A DNA stretch of 64,000 nucleotides from Actinomycetota bacterium (GTDB lineage Bacteria > Actinomycetota > Acidimicrobiia > Acidimicrobiales > Ilumatobacteraceae): the NCBI GenBank assembly GCA_009702045.1, contig WLIV01000005.1, positions 62,001 through 126,000 of the forward strand, in the 5' to 3' direction. Under the pieces are notes generated by a model. The model had not been told where the DNA came from and made no database searches. It saw only the letters and a list, made by a program, of their open reading frames with translations. Position numbers and translations under genes: made by a program. The number at the start of each line of letters is the position of its first letter. The first letter of the stretch is position 1. This document shows positions 53,187 to 61,293 of the stretch, piece after piece.

Positions 53187-54637
53187 TGCCGTACCGTCGC
53201 CACAATCCGTATCCGGGTCTGCTGGTCGCCGCCATGATCCCGGCACTGGTCATCGGGGCAGTGTGGAAGGTGGCGGATCACTTCGCTCCTGAGGTCCGCG
53301 TACCCCTCGCCAGTCCCGGCATCGTCACGCCGCCAACCGCCATGTCCACTCCACTGCTGTCGGTGCGCCGCGCGCCGGGGGTTCTTTCGGACGACGCCGG
53401 TTCCACACGTCTGCAGGGTTCGCTCGGGCCGCTGCTGAATCTCATCGACGGCTCATCGTGTGTCGACATCTCCGTGAATGGCCAACACGTCGCCGGCAAG
53501 AACGAGAACCTTTCGCTCCGTCCGGCCAGCAATATGAAGCTGGTCACGGCATTGGTGGCACTCGAGGTGCTCGGGCCCGACTACACCTACACGACCACGG
53601 TGCAAGGAGACCTCGACAGCGAAGGTGTGGTGCAGGGCAATCTGTTCCTCGTCGGTGGCGGCGACCCAGTGCTGAGCGACACGTGGTGGAACGGTCCCAA
53701 CCCGTACTACCCGCCGTTCAACATGACAATCATCGAGCAACTCGCCGACACGGTGGCTGGCGCAGGAGTGAAAGCGATTACCGGTGCCGTCGTCGGCGAC
53801 GCCAGCCGCTATGACGACGAGTGGTACGCCCCCAGTTGGACGCCGGATGTGAAGTTCGTCGAGGCTGGGCCGATTGCCGGATTGTTGGTGAACGACTCGC
53901 GTGAGTCGCTCACCAGGGCGGCCAACGACCCGGCGATCGGAGCCGCGAACGTGTTCACCAAGCTGTTGCAGGACCGCTTCGTGATGATTGGCAAGGTCGG
54001 CAAATCGGGTCGTTCCACGAGCGCGACGACGATCGCCTCGATTCGATCCAACCCGCTGTCGTCGATCATTAACGAGATGCTGGTCACCAGCGACAACAAC
54101 ACGGCAGAGATGCTCCTGAAGGAGATCGGACTCGCGAAGGGTGGCTCGGGTACGAGCATCGCGGGACTGGCGGTGGTGAACGCCACGCTGCAGTCGTGGG
54201 GTGTGCCAATGGACGGTGTCACCGTTGCCGACGGCTCTGGGCTCTCCGATGACAATCGGTTGACCTGCGCGGCGTTGCTCAAAGTGCTGCAACATGCTTC
54301 GGGCACCGGCATCCTGCGTGAACAGTTGCCGCTCGGTGGTCAGCCGGGGAGCACGCTGTACGACGGTTTCCAGAAGGGCAAGCCGCTGTTCGGCGTCATC
54401 CGGGCCAAGACCGGGACGTTGTACAACTACCAGGACGGCGTCGGTGGCAAGCCAGGGGCGAAGGCGTTGGCAGGGTATGTGCCGCTACGCGACGGGGGAG
54501 AGGTTGAGTTCGCGCTGCTGCTCAACGGTCCGCAGATCGCCGAACAGGTGAACTACCGGCCGATCTGGGACGTGTTTGCCACCACCATGGCGGCGTACGT
54601 CGCATCTCCGACGGCCATCGATCTCGGCCCGCGGTGA
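53183..54637 (+). CDS. dacB: D-alanyl-D-alanine carboxypeptidase/endopeptidase (PBP4, S13 family)
   Basis: About 484 residues. A signal-anchor (LLVAAMIPALVIGAVWKVA) precedes the penicillin-binding domain. The three motifs are SNMK (SxxK, in RPASNMKLVTALVALEVLG), SDNN (SxN, in VTSDNNTAEMLLKEIG) and KTG (in VIRAKTGTLYNYQDG). It trims peptidoglycan stem peptides outside the membrane. ATG 53183 overlaps the synthetase stop; ATG 53186 is equally possible. Confidence 0.92.
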   Translation: MMPYRRHNPYPGLLVAAMIPALVIGAVWKVADHFAPEVRVPLASPGIVTPPTAMSTPLLSVRRAPGVLSDDAGSTRLQGSLGPLLNLIDGSSCVDISVNGQHVAGKNENLSLRPASNMKLVTALVALEVLGPDYTYTTTVQGDLDSEGVVQGNLFLVGGGDPVLSDTWWNGPNPYYPPFNMTIIEQLADTVAGAGVKAITGAVVGDASRYDDEWYAPSWTPDVKFVEAGPIAGLLVNDSRESLTRAANDPAIGAANVFTKLLQDRFVMIGKVGKSGRSTSATTIASIRSNPLSSIINEMLVTSDNNTAEMLLKEIGLAKGGSGTSIAGLAVVNATLQSWGVPMDGVTVADGSGLSDDNRLTCAALLKVLQHASGTGILREQLPLGGQPGSTLYDGFQKGKPLFGVIRAKTGTLYNYQDGVGGKPGAKALAGYVPLRDGGEVEFALLLNGPQIAEQVNYRPIWDVFATTMAAYVASPTAIDLGPR

Positions 54638-54641
54638 CCCA

Positions 54642-55259
54642 GTGGTAGCGATGCCGATGTTCCCGCTCGGCAAGGCCTTCCTGCCGGGTTCGTTGCTGAT
54701 GGTGCAGATTTTCGAACCGCGGTACCGCGTGCTCGTGCACGACTGCTTGGAGATGACCGAGCCCGAGTTCGGTGTGGTGATGATCGAGCGCGGCAGCGAA
54801 GTTGGCGGTGGTGACACTCGATCTCCGGTCGGCGCCGTTGCACGCCTACTGCGAGTCGAGGAGTTGCAGAACGGCCGGATCTCCGTGGTGGCGGGTATCG
54901 GCCGCCGGATTCTGGTGCAGCAGTGGCTGCCCGACAACCCGTACCCGTACGCATCCGTCGAGGACTGGCCCGATGAAGGGCTGGCAGTCGTCGACCCGGT
55001 CCTGCTCGGCTCTGTCTCCGACCGCTGTCGCCGTTCCGCCGAACTTGCCGCAGCCTTGGGGGATCCCGGGGTCGACCCGACGGTGATGATCAGCGACGAT
55101 CCGTCGCTGGCGACGTTCCAGTTGGCTGGCTTGGCTCCGTTGTCGGACTTCGACCGGTACCGGGTGCTGTGTGGCCCTGGCGCAGGGGACCGACTTGCTG
55201 TGCTGGCCGAGTTGCTCGAAACCGTCGAGGATGTGCTGACGTTCCGCATGCAGCGCTGA
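54642..55259 (+). CDS. LON N-terminal (substrate-binding) domain protein
   Basis: About 205 residues. PMFPLGKAFLPGSLLMVQIFEPRYRVLVHDCLE and VGAVARLLRVEELQNGRISVVAGIGRRILVQQW match the N-terminal domain of Lon as a stand-alone protein. No ATPase or protease domain is present. The role is unknown in bacteria, probably peptide or protein binding. GTG 54642 is used; ATG 54651 is the alternative. It follows dacB after four bases. Confidence 0.85.
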   Translation: MVAMPMFPLGKAFLPGSLLMVQIFEPRYRVLVHDCLEMTEPEFGVVMIERGSEVGGGDTRSPVGAVARLLRVEELQNGRISVVAGIGRRILVQQWLPDNPYPYASVEDWPDEGLAVVDPVLLGSVSDRCRRSAELAAALGDPGVDPTVMISDDPSLATFQLAGLAPLSDFDRYRVLCGPGAGDRLAVLAELLETVEDVLTFRMQR

Positions 55260-55324
55260 CCTCGGCCGGACCTTTCGCGGCGTGCCGGTAGGGGATCGCG
55301 CCGCTCGCGTGCTACATATATGGG

Positions 55325-55681
55325 GTGCCCGAGAAGGACAGCGACTCCACACGCAACCCGAAATCCCGCGGTTCTGCCGGTCAGATCGGCGAAGTCGTGC
55401 AGATGGTCAAGGCGTACGCGAATCAGGAGTTGCGCAGCCCGCTGCGCGGGGCTGTGCGCTGGATCGGTTACGGCCTCGGTGGCGCGCTCCTCATCGGCGG
55501 CGGAACCGCGTTCCTGGTCCTTGGTGTGCTGCGCATGATCCAGTCGGAATGGCCGGGCACGTTCCACGGCCGCTGGATGTCGTTGTTGCCCTACGGCTTC
55601 GGTCTGGTGTTCTGCGTGTTCGTTGCCCTCCTCGCACTCGCCCGTATCAACAAGAAGCCCCTGAACAAGGAGCAGTCCTGA
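55325..55681 (+). CDS. Holin-X/DUF1469-like two-span membrane protein
   Basis: 118 residues. A charged N-terminus (QIGEVVQMVKAYANQELRSPLRGAVRW) is followed by two spans, GLGGALLIGGGTAFLVLGVLRMI and LLPYGFGLVFCVFVALLALARI, with a basic end. It resembles actinobacterial phage-holin-superfamily III proteins of chromosomal origin; the function is unknown. The GTG start is followed one base after its stop by the next gene. Confidence 0.7.
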   Translation: MPEKDSDSTRNPKSRGSAGQIGEVVQMVKAYANQELRSPLRGAVRWIGYGLGGALLIGGGTAFLVLGVLRMIQSEWPGTFHGRWMSLLPYGFGLVFCVFVALLALARINKKPLNKEQS

Positions 55682-55682
55682 C

Positions 55683-55889
55683 ATGGCCCAGCCCCGCATC
55701 ACCCGCGACGACCTCGAGGCGAAGTTCAAGTCCGTACAGGACGACTGGCAAGGCAAGCTCGAGGACAAGAAGCAGACACTGATTACTGCCCTGACGGTCG
55801 GCGGTGTCGTGTTGCTGGTCATCTTCTTCTTGCTCGGTCGCCGTTCGGGGAAGAAGAAGACCACGTTCGTCGAAGTCCGTCGGCTGTAA
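55683..55889 (+). CDS. Small single-span membrane protein
   Basis: 68 residues. A charged helix (ITRDDLEAKFKSVQDDWQGKLEDKKQTL) is joined to one span (ITALTVGGVVLLVIFFLLG) and a basic tail. No family is recognised. It sits two bases from each neighbour, so the three small genes are one unit. Confidence 0.75.
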   Translation: MAQPRITRDDLEAKFKSVQDDWQGKLEDKKQTLITALTVGGVVLLVIFFLLGRRSGKKKTTFVEVRRL

Positions 55890-55891
55890 TC

Positions 55892-56149
55892 GTGGCCAAG
55901 AAACTCAGCCTGTTGTCGCCGACGGCGATGCTGCGTCACAACGCCCTGTACAAGGGTGTCTTCGCTGGCCGCCGCGGTTGGATGATCGTGGGCCTGTTCG
56001 TCTGGGGTCCGCGGCTGGCGAAGCGTTTCCTCGGCCGTCAACAAGAAGTGCTCATCACGGAGCGGCTTGTCGCCGGCCAGGTGTTGCGGATCGAGGCCAT
56101 CGAACCGCCCACGCGCCAGCAGCGTCGGGCTGCAGCTCGCGCCAGCTGA
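55892..56149 (+). CDS. Small basic protein, possibly membrane-associated
   Basis: 85 residues. LRHNALYKGVFAGRRGWMIVGLFVWGPRLAKRFLGRQQEVLITERLVAGQVLRIEAI has one short hydrophobic stretch and then a beta-like segment and a QQRRAAARAS tail. The GTG start follows the previous stop by two bases. The function is unknown; its operon companions are membrane proteins upstream and ttuB downstream. Confidence 0.7.
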   Translation: MAKKLSLLSPTAMLRHNALYKGVFAGRRGWMIVGLFVWGPRLAKRFLGRQQEVLITERLVAGQVLRIEAIEPPTRQQRRAAARAS

Positions 56150-56207
56150 GCCGCTTCTGCCGCCGCTCGCGGCACAATGGCACGATGCCCACGGAGGGAA
56201 CGACACG

Positions 56208-56405
56208 ATGAAGGTCCTGCTGCGCAACCCCAAACGCGAACTCGTCATCGACGGGAAGCGCTCGGTGAACGCGTTACTGACACAACTCGACCTGCCACGC
56301 GAGTCGCACCTCGTCATCTGTAATGGAACCCTCGTACCGGGTGATGCTGATCTGACTGACGACGACGTCGTTGAAATCCGACCCGTGATCTCAGGCGGCG
56401 CCTGA
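56208..56405 (+). CDS. ttuB: TtuB-like ubiquitin-fold sulfur carrier
   Basis: 65 residues of the ThiS/MoaD beta-grasp fold. MKVLLRNPKRELVIDGKRSVNALLTQLDL and VPGDADLTDDDVVEIRPVISGG match TtuB of Thermus, which carries a C-terminal thiocarboxylate to TtuA for 2-thiolation of ribothymidine 54 in tRNA. The assignment rests on the gene fusion-like overlap with ttuA (shared A of TGATG) and the ISGG ending. Here one extra alanine follows the Gly-Gly, so processing would be needed before activation. ATG 56208 follows GGAGGGAACG. Confidence 0.82.
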   Translation: MKVLLRNPKRELVIDGKRSVNALLTQLDLPRESHLVICNGTLVPGDADLTDDDVVEIRPVISGGA

Positions 56406-57370
56406 TGGTCGCCGTCGGATCGAAGTGTCGTACGTGCAAGGCCCCAGCGATCATCGACCTCCCGCGTCACAACGCCCACTTCTGTGCCGAGCACTTCCTG
56501 GAACTCTGTCGTCGCCAGGTGGTGAAGGCGATCGAGAAGTTCGACATGCTCAGCAAGGACGACCGGGTGCTTGTCGCGGTCTCCGGCGGCAAGGACAGCC
56601 TCGCAGTCTGGGACATGCTGATCGAGCTGGGATACCAAGCTGATGGTCTGTACCTCGGCCTCGGGATCGGCGACTACAGCGACACGTCCGCTGTGTACGC
56701 CCGCAACTTCGCGGCCGAACGGGGGTTGCACCTCATTGAAGTCTCGCTGCGCGCCGACTACGGCTACGACGTGCCCACTGCTTCCAGGGCCACCAAGCGC
56801 GTGCCCTGCAGCGCCTGCGGAATCAGTAAGCGACACCTGTTCGACAGCGAGGCGCTGAAAGGCGGCTACACGGTGTTGGTCACTGGCCACAACCTCGACG
56901 ACGAGGCGGCGGTGCTGTTCGGCAACACGCTGCGATGGGACGTCGAGTACTTGGCCCGTCAAGCACCGGTGTTACCTGCCCGCAATGGCTTTCCGAAGAA
57001 GGTCAAGCCACTCGTTCGGCTCACCGAGCGCGAAATGGCTGCGTGGTGCATCGTGCGTGGTATCGACTACCTCGTCGAGGAATGTCCGATGGCCGTCGGC
57101 AACAAGCACCTCGCGTACAAAGCCGCGCTGAACGAGATCGAACGTCAGTCGCCCGGTAGCAAAGCCGCGTTCTACTTGAACTTCCTCGACAACATGGCGC
57201 CGCTCCTCACTGGAATCACGGCCGCGGCCACGGACTCCTTGCAGGAGTGCACCTCCTGCGGTGCGCCCACCACGGGCGACATGTGCGCGTTCTGTCGCTT
57301 GGCGGAGAAGGCCAGCGCACATGAACCCGTACCGGTGGAACTGGTAATTGGAAAAGGACGCAAACGATGA
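56405..57370 (+). CDS. ttuA: tRNA-5-methyluridine(54) 2-sulfurtransferase TtuA
   Basis: 321 residues. The N-terminal zinc site is CRTCKAPAIIDLPRHNAHFCAEH. The PP-loop VAVSGGKDSLAVWDML (residues 57-72) activates the uridine. Three cysteines at positions of the TtuA iron-sulfur cluster are present: C135 and C138 (PCSACG) and C227 (EECPMAVGNKHLAYK). GHNLDDEAAVLFGN follows the fold, and the C-terminal zinc site is CTSCGAPTTGDMCAFC. It should make 2-thioribothymidine at position 54. TtcA (s2C32) is a close relative, but the double zinc sites and the neighbouring ttuB and trmI favour TtuA. Confidence 0.9.
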   Translation: MVAVGSKCRTCKAPAIIDLPRHNAHFCAEHFLELCRRQVVKAIEKFDMLSKDDRVLVAVSGGKDSLAVWDMLIELGYQADGLYLGLGIGDYSDTSAVYARNFAAERGLHLIEVSLRADYGYDVPTASRATKRVPCSACGISKRHLFDSEALKGGYTVLVTGHNLDDEAAVLFGNTLRWDVEYLARQAPVLPARNGFPKKVKPLVRLTEREMAAWCIVRGIDYLVEECPMAVGNKHLAYKAALNEIERQSPGSKAAFYLNFLDNMAPLLTGITAAATDSLQECTSCGAPTTGDMCAFCRLAEKASAHEPVPVELVIGKGRKR

Positions 57371-58137
57371 ACCGACCGTTCGCATACGGCGACAAGGTGC
57401 TGCTGCTCGACAACAAGCAGCGTCGCTACCTGATCACGCTCACAGAGGGCGCCGAGTTCCACACCCACACCGGGTTGGTGCCGCACGCCGACATGGCCGA
57501 GCGGCCCGAAGGAACCGTCTTCAAGAGCACCAAGAACGCGTCATACACCGCGCTGCGGCCCACGCTGGAAGACTTCGTGCTGGAGATGCCCCGCGGCGCG
57601 CAGGTGATCTACCCAAAGGATCTGGCGCCGATCTGCATGCTGGCCGACATCGGCCCCGGTGTGCGCGTGTTCGAGAGTGGCCTCGGGTCGGGTGCACTCA
57701 GCATGACGATGTTGCGCTACGGCGCAGAGATCGTTGGCTACGAGATCCGTGAAGACTTCCTCAACCGGGCGAAGGCCAACGTGCGCACGTTCCTTGGCGA
57801 GGGCGTGATGGACCGTTACGACGCCCGCTTGGCGGACGCATACGCCGGTATCGCCGAACGCGATCTCGACCGTGTGGTGCTCGATCTTCCCGAACCGTGG
57901 CAGGTCGTGCCGCATGCGATGGAGGCACTGCGGCCCGGGGGCATCCTGCTGGCCTACACACCGTCGATCACCCAGGCGGTACAGACCCGCGAGGCGATGG
58001 CAACCCGCGCGTGGAGCGGCACGCGCACGCTGGAAGTGTTGCACCGCGGTTGGTACATCGAGGGTCAGGCTGTGCGTCCCGACCACCGCATGGTGGCGCA
58101 CACAGCGTTCCTCACCGTCGGACGCTTCCTCGGCTGA
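57367..58137 (+). CDS. trmI: tRNA (adenine-58-N1)-methyltransferase TrmI
   Basis: 256 residues. The N-terminal beta-domain (GDKVLLLDNKQRRYLITLTEGAEFHTHTGLVPHADM) and QVIYPKDLAPICMLADIGPGVRVFESGLGSGALSMTMLRYG with the SAM site are characteristic, as are LDLPEPWQVVPHAMEALRPGGILLAYTPSITQ and RPDHRMVAHTAFLTVGR. It makes m1A58, the partner of T54 in the T-loop. In Thermus m1A58 promotes s2T54 formation, so the ttuB-ttuA-trmI order is functional. ATG 57367 overlaps the ttuA stop. Actinobacteria often have trmI near arc. Confidence 0.95.
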   Translation: MNRPFAYGDKVLLLDNKQRRYLITLTEGAEFHTHTGLVPHADMAERPEGTVFKSTKNASYTALRPTLEDFVLEMPRGAQVIYPKDLAPICMLADIGPGVRVFESGLGSGALSMTMLRYGAEIVGYEIREDFLNRAKANVRTFLGEGVMDRYDARLADAYAGIAERDLDRVVLDLPEPWQVVPHAMEALRPGGILLAYTPSITQAVQTREAMATRAWSGTRTLEVLHRGWYIEGQAVRPDHRMVAHTAFLTVGRFLG

Positions 58138-58154
58138 CTCGCCCCCAGACGCGA

Positions 58155-58181
58155 TGAAGGCGGCCCATCGGGCCGCCTTCA
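58155..58181. terminator. Strong hairpin terminator between trmI and ferredoxin genes
   Basis: TGAAGGCGGCCC (58155-58166), loop ATC, GGGCCGCCTTCA (58170-58181): a perfect 12-base stem. It lies between the ends of convergent genes. Only short T/A content follows on either side (AGTTCTTC on the plus strand), so it is probably a bidirectional, structure-driven terminator. Confidence 0.8.
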
Positions 58182-58205
58182 CGCAAGTTCTTCAACCTGT
58201 CAGAA

Positions 58206-58451
58206 CTAGGGCTCGATGAAGATGCATTCGCCGGGGCATTCCTCGGCGCTCTCGATGACCGCATCGAGGCGGTTGTCGGGGATGTCGGCCATGCCGTCGG
58301 CTCCCTGAGCGTTGCCCTTGGCGGTGGCGTACACCGTGTCGCCCTGCTTGACGTAGGCAAGGCCATCGTCGAGCAGTGTGAAGACGTCGGGCGCGATCTC
58401 TTCGCAAAGGCCATCGCCGGTGCACAGGTCCTGGTCGATCCACACCTTCAT
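58206..58451 (-). CDS. Ferredoxin, [3Fe-4S] type
   Basis: 81 residues. MKVWIDQDLCTGDGLCEEIAPDVFTLLDDGLAYVK and AEECPGECIFIE carry the ligand cysteines (CTGDGLC, then CPGEC), with a 25-residue insert between. It donates single electrons, typically to cytochrome P450s or other oxidases; no partner is adjacent. It is on the strand opposite its proteasome neighbours. Confidence 0.9.
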   Translation of the reverse strand: MKVWIDQDLCTGDGLCEEIAPDVFTLLDDGLAYVKQGDTVYATAKGNAQGADGMADIPDNRLDAVIESAEECPGECIFIEP

Positions 58452-58573
58452 GTTGCTTGTCTCCTAATTCCGAGGTTCAGACAGTTGTGATCATACATGT
58501 CGACCTGTGCCGAACGAAGTCACGCGCTGATGTTGCAGGCGACCAAGGGCGTGGGCGGTGTTAGGTTCCTGCC

Positions 58574-60307
58574 ATGAGCGACGCCGCCGCCCACGACCCC
58601 GCCGAGTCCGTCGATGCCCTCGCGATATTGCGCGTGCAGGCGTCGACACTGGAGGAAGAGGTCGCCCAGCTGCGTCGCAAGCTGGTCGACGCACCCAAAC
58701 GCCAGCGAGCGCTCGAGGAGCGACTGCTCGAGAACAAGGGTCAGCTCGCGCAGGTCACTTCGCAGAATGAGAAGCTCAGCTACACCTTGCGTGAAGCACG
58801 TGAACACATCGCCGCGTTACGCGAGGAGGTCGAGAAACTCACGCAGCCTCCTTCGGCATACGGCGTCGTGGTCGGCAAGAACGACGATGGCACCGTCGAT
58901 GTGCTGACCAGTGGTCGCAAGATGCGCGTCGGCCTACACCCCGACATCGACCACGAATCGCTCGCACGAGGTGCCGAGGTTGCGCTGAACGAGAGCTTCA
59001 ACGTCGTGATGTCTCGTCATCCGGAAATCACCGGAGAGGTCGTCACGATCAAGGAACTACTCGCCGACGGCGTGCGTGCTCTGGTGCTGGGAAGGGCCGA
59101 TGAAGAGCGGGTCTGTGAGCTAGCCGACAGTTTGCGCGGCACGCATCTGCGAAGCGGCGACACGATGCGTCTCGACACCCGGAGCAATCTGTTGCTCGAG
59201 AAGTTGCAGCGGCCCGAGGTGGAGGATCTGCTGCTCGAAGAGGTTCCCGACATCTCCTACGCGGACATCGGTGGTCTCGATCTGCAGATCGAGCAGATTG
59301 CCGACGCCGTCGAGTTGCCGTTCCTCTACAGCGATCTCTTCGCCGAGCATCGCTTGCCGGCGCCGAAGGGAATCCTGCTCTACGGCCCTCCGGGCTGTGG
59401 CAAGACGCTCATCGCGAAGGCGGTGGCGAACTCGCTGGCGAAGAAGGTGGCCGAGAAGACCGGCGACGACAAGGGGCGTAGCTACTTCATCAACATCAAG
59501 GGTCCGGAACTGCTCAACAAGTACGTCGGTGAGACCGAGCGGCAGATTCGGTTGGTCTTCCAGCGTGCTCGCGAGAAGAGTGAGGAGGGTTGGCCGGTCA
59601 TCGTCTTCTTCGACGAGATGGACTCGATGTTCCGCACTCGTGGCTCCGGCATCAGTAGCGATATGGAGAGCACGATCGTGCCCCAGCTGCTGGCTGAGAT
59701 CGACGGTGTGGAAGGGCTTCGCAACGTCATCGTCATCGGTGCGACGAACCGCGAAGACCTCATCGACCCCGCCATTCTGCGACCAGGCCGGCTCGACGTG
59801 AAGATCCGTATCGACCGTCCCAATCAGGCGGCAGCGGCGCAGATCTTCGCTCAGTACCTCACCGACGAGATCCCGATCGCTGCTGGCGCCGACATCTCTC
59901 GGATGATCGACGCGACGGTTGCCGAGATGTACCGCGACGATGTGTCCAACCAGTTCCTGGAGGTCACCTACCAAAACGGAGACAAGGAGATCTTGTATTA
60001 CAAGGACTTCGCGTCTGGGGCGATGATTGAGAACGTCGTTCGCCGTGCCAAGAAGTTGGCGATCAAGCGGGTCATCGCCGGTGGCGAGCGCGGTGTGTGC
60101 CTCGATGATCTGCTCGACAGCGTCAAGCAGGAGTACAAGGAGCACGAAGACCTGCCGAACACCACCAACCCCGACGACTGGGCCAAGATCAGCGGCAAGA
60201 AGGGCGAACGGATCGTGTTTATCCGTACGTTGGTGAAGAGCCGGGAGGCGGTCAGCGCCGAGGGAGGTCGAGCGATCGAACGAGTCGCGACAGGCCAGTA
60301 CCTCTAG
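58574..60307 (+). CDS. arc: Proteasome-associated AAA+ ATPase ARC/Mpa
   Basis: 577 residues, hexameric unfoldase that recruits pupylated proteins and feeds them to the 20S proteasome. The N-terminal coiled coil (about 18-92, [18 protein letters not shown] and following) is the Pup-binding region. OB domains follow. Walker A is [13 protein letters not shown] and Walker B is [13 protein letters not shown], with GIGATNR-type [19 protein letters not shown]. The protein ends in GQYL, the gate-opening tail of Mpa. No ORF reduction is visible. It is the first gene of the split Pup-proteasome locus. Confidence 0.97.
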   Translation: MSDAAAHDPAESVDALAILRVQASTLEEEVAQLRRKLVDAPKRQRALEERLLENKGQLAQVTSQNEKLSYTLREAREHIAALREEVEKLTQPPSAYGVVVGKNDDGTVDVLTSGRKMRVGLHPDIDHESLARGAEVALNESFNVVMSRHPEITGEVVTIKELLADGVRALVLGRADEERVCELADSLRGTHLRSGDTMRLDTRSNLLLEKLQRPEVEDLLLEEVPDISYADIGGLDLQIEQIADAVELPFLYSDLFAEHRLPAPKGILLYGPPGCGKTLIAKAVANSLAKKVAEKTGDDKGRSYFINIKGPELLNKYVGETERQIRLVFQRAREKSEEGWPVIVFFDEMDSMFRTRGSGISSDMESTIVPQLLAEIDGVEGLRNVIVIGATNREDLIDPAILRPGRLDVKIRIDRPNQAAAAQIFAQYLTDEIPIAAGADISRMIDATVAEMYRDDVSNQFLEVTYQNGDKEILYYKDFASGAMIENVVRRAKKLAIKRVIAGGERGVCLDDLLDSVKQEYKEHEDLPNTTNPDDWAKISGKKGERIVFIRTLVKSREAVSAEGGRAIERVATGQYL

Positions 60308-61180
60308 TCAGTGTCGTTCCCGCGATGCAGGCTGGTAGTTGGTACCGGCGGTGATGTCGACTTGGTGCAACAGCGTCGCACATGGTGGCTCGAACAGTTC
60401 GGCGAACCGCACGCTTGCTGCCTCGCCGAGTAGTTCCCACGGCAGGGTGGTGAGGCGGTCGGTGTCGTCCTCGAGACGCTGCCGCAACGCGATTCCATCG
60501 GAAGTCACTTGTCCGTCGGCCACCAGACCCTTCTTCGCGAGCGACGCCCAGCCCTGCTGCAGATCGTCGGGGGTAGTGCCCCTCGACTTGGCCAGCCAAT
60601 CGGGCTCGTACCCCAGCCAGGCGTTGTGCAGGATCGAGGCTTCGGGGTGCGTGAGCCCTGCGGCGACGACAAGTGCCCAGTGCGTGTCGCCGCGCCATTC
60701 GCGCAGGCAGTTCACCGCGTGCCAACCGGACATCACCGGGTCGGGGGAGCGCGGCATCGCCAGATGGGCACCGAAGAACACTCGACCGACGCAGGGGAGA
60801 CGTTCGACCACCGGCCACAGCAGCTCGCCGTACTCGGCGAGCGGGTCGATGAGTTCAGGCACGTGAGTGCGCAGTCCCTCAGTCACGGCTGCATCACGGG
60901 CGTCCCAGAAGTCGCGGAACCGTTCGGGCGACCCCATCAGTGTGAACGCGCCTTCGATGCCAACACGGCTGATCGATCCGAACGCCGCGATCACCGCGTT
61001 CGGACCGGCTCCGGCCAACGGTGCGCTGCGCGAGGCGATGTAACCGAGTGGCCCGGCAAATCCGTCGGGGAGGCCCATGAGCCGGTAGCGCTCGACCGCA
61101 CCAGGATCCCAGAAGATCCAGCCGATCGTTGTCTGCACGCTGCGTGCGTTGCGCCGGGTGATCTCCAACCAATCGGTCAT
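60308..61180 (-). CDS. SCO6745-like helix-turn-helix protein
   Basis: About 290 residues. The N-terminus (RRNARSVQTTIGWIFWDPGAVERYRLMGLPDGFAGPLGYIASRSAPLAGAGPNAVIAAFGSIS) matches the SCO6745 family of actinobacteria, whose C-terminal part is a winged-helix-like fold (GWASLAKKGLVADGQVTSDGIALRQRLEDDTDRLT). The biochemical role is unknown. ATG 61180 is chosen over the extended frame, which would run through palindrome copy F. It sits between arc and dop on the opposite strand. Confidence 0.8.
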   Translation of the reverse strand: MTDWLEITRRNARSVQTTIGWIFWDPGAVERYRLMGLPDGFAGPLGYIASRSAPLAGAGPNAVIAAFGSISRVGIEGAFTLMGSPERFRDFWDARDAAVTEGLRTHVPELIDPLAEYGELLWPVVERLPCVGRVFFGAHLAMPRSPDPVMSGWHAVNCLREWRGDTHWALVVAAGLTHPEASILHNAWLGYEPDWLAKSRGTTPDDLQQGWASLAKKGLVADGQVTSDGIALRQRLEDDTDRLTTLPWELLGEAASVRFAELFEPPCATLLHQVDITAGTNYQPASRERH

Positions 61181-61217
61181 TCCGCGAGTCTGCCCCACCC
61201 GCCCCGTCCCACACCGC

Positions 61218-61260
61218 GTTTGAAGCCTCACCCGCACTGCGTGCGGTTTCGGCTTCAAAC
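61218..61260. repeat. 43-base palindromic element, copy F
   Basis: GTTTGAAGCCTCACCCGCAC, loop TGC, GTGCGGTTTCGGCTTCAAAC. It is paired at 17 of 20 positions; the outer GTTTGAAGCC/GGCTTCAAAC is a compensating version of the other copies. It ends 33 bases before the dop start and is flanked by C-rich DNA on the left and GGGGTGGCGGG on the right. Confidence 0.92.
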
Positions 61261-61293
61261 GGGGTGGCGGGTCGCTCGGGTTAGGGTGCCGGG

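Noticed and set aside
54485-56962. An 825-codon open frame on the minus strand
   Set aside because: Antisense to dacB, the Lon-N protein, small membrane genes and ttuBA; low-complexity Ser/Thr/Arg composition and no recognisable motifs.
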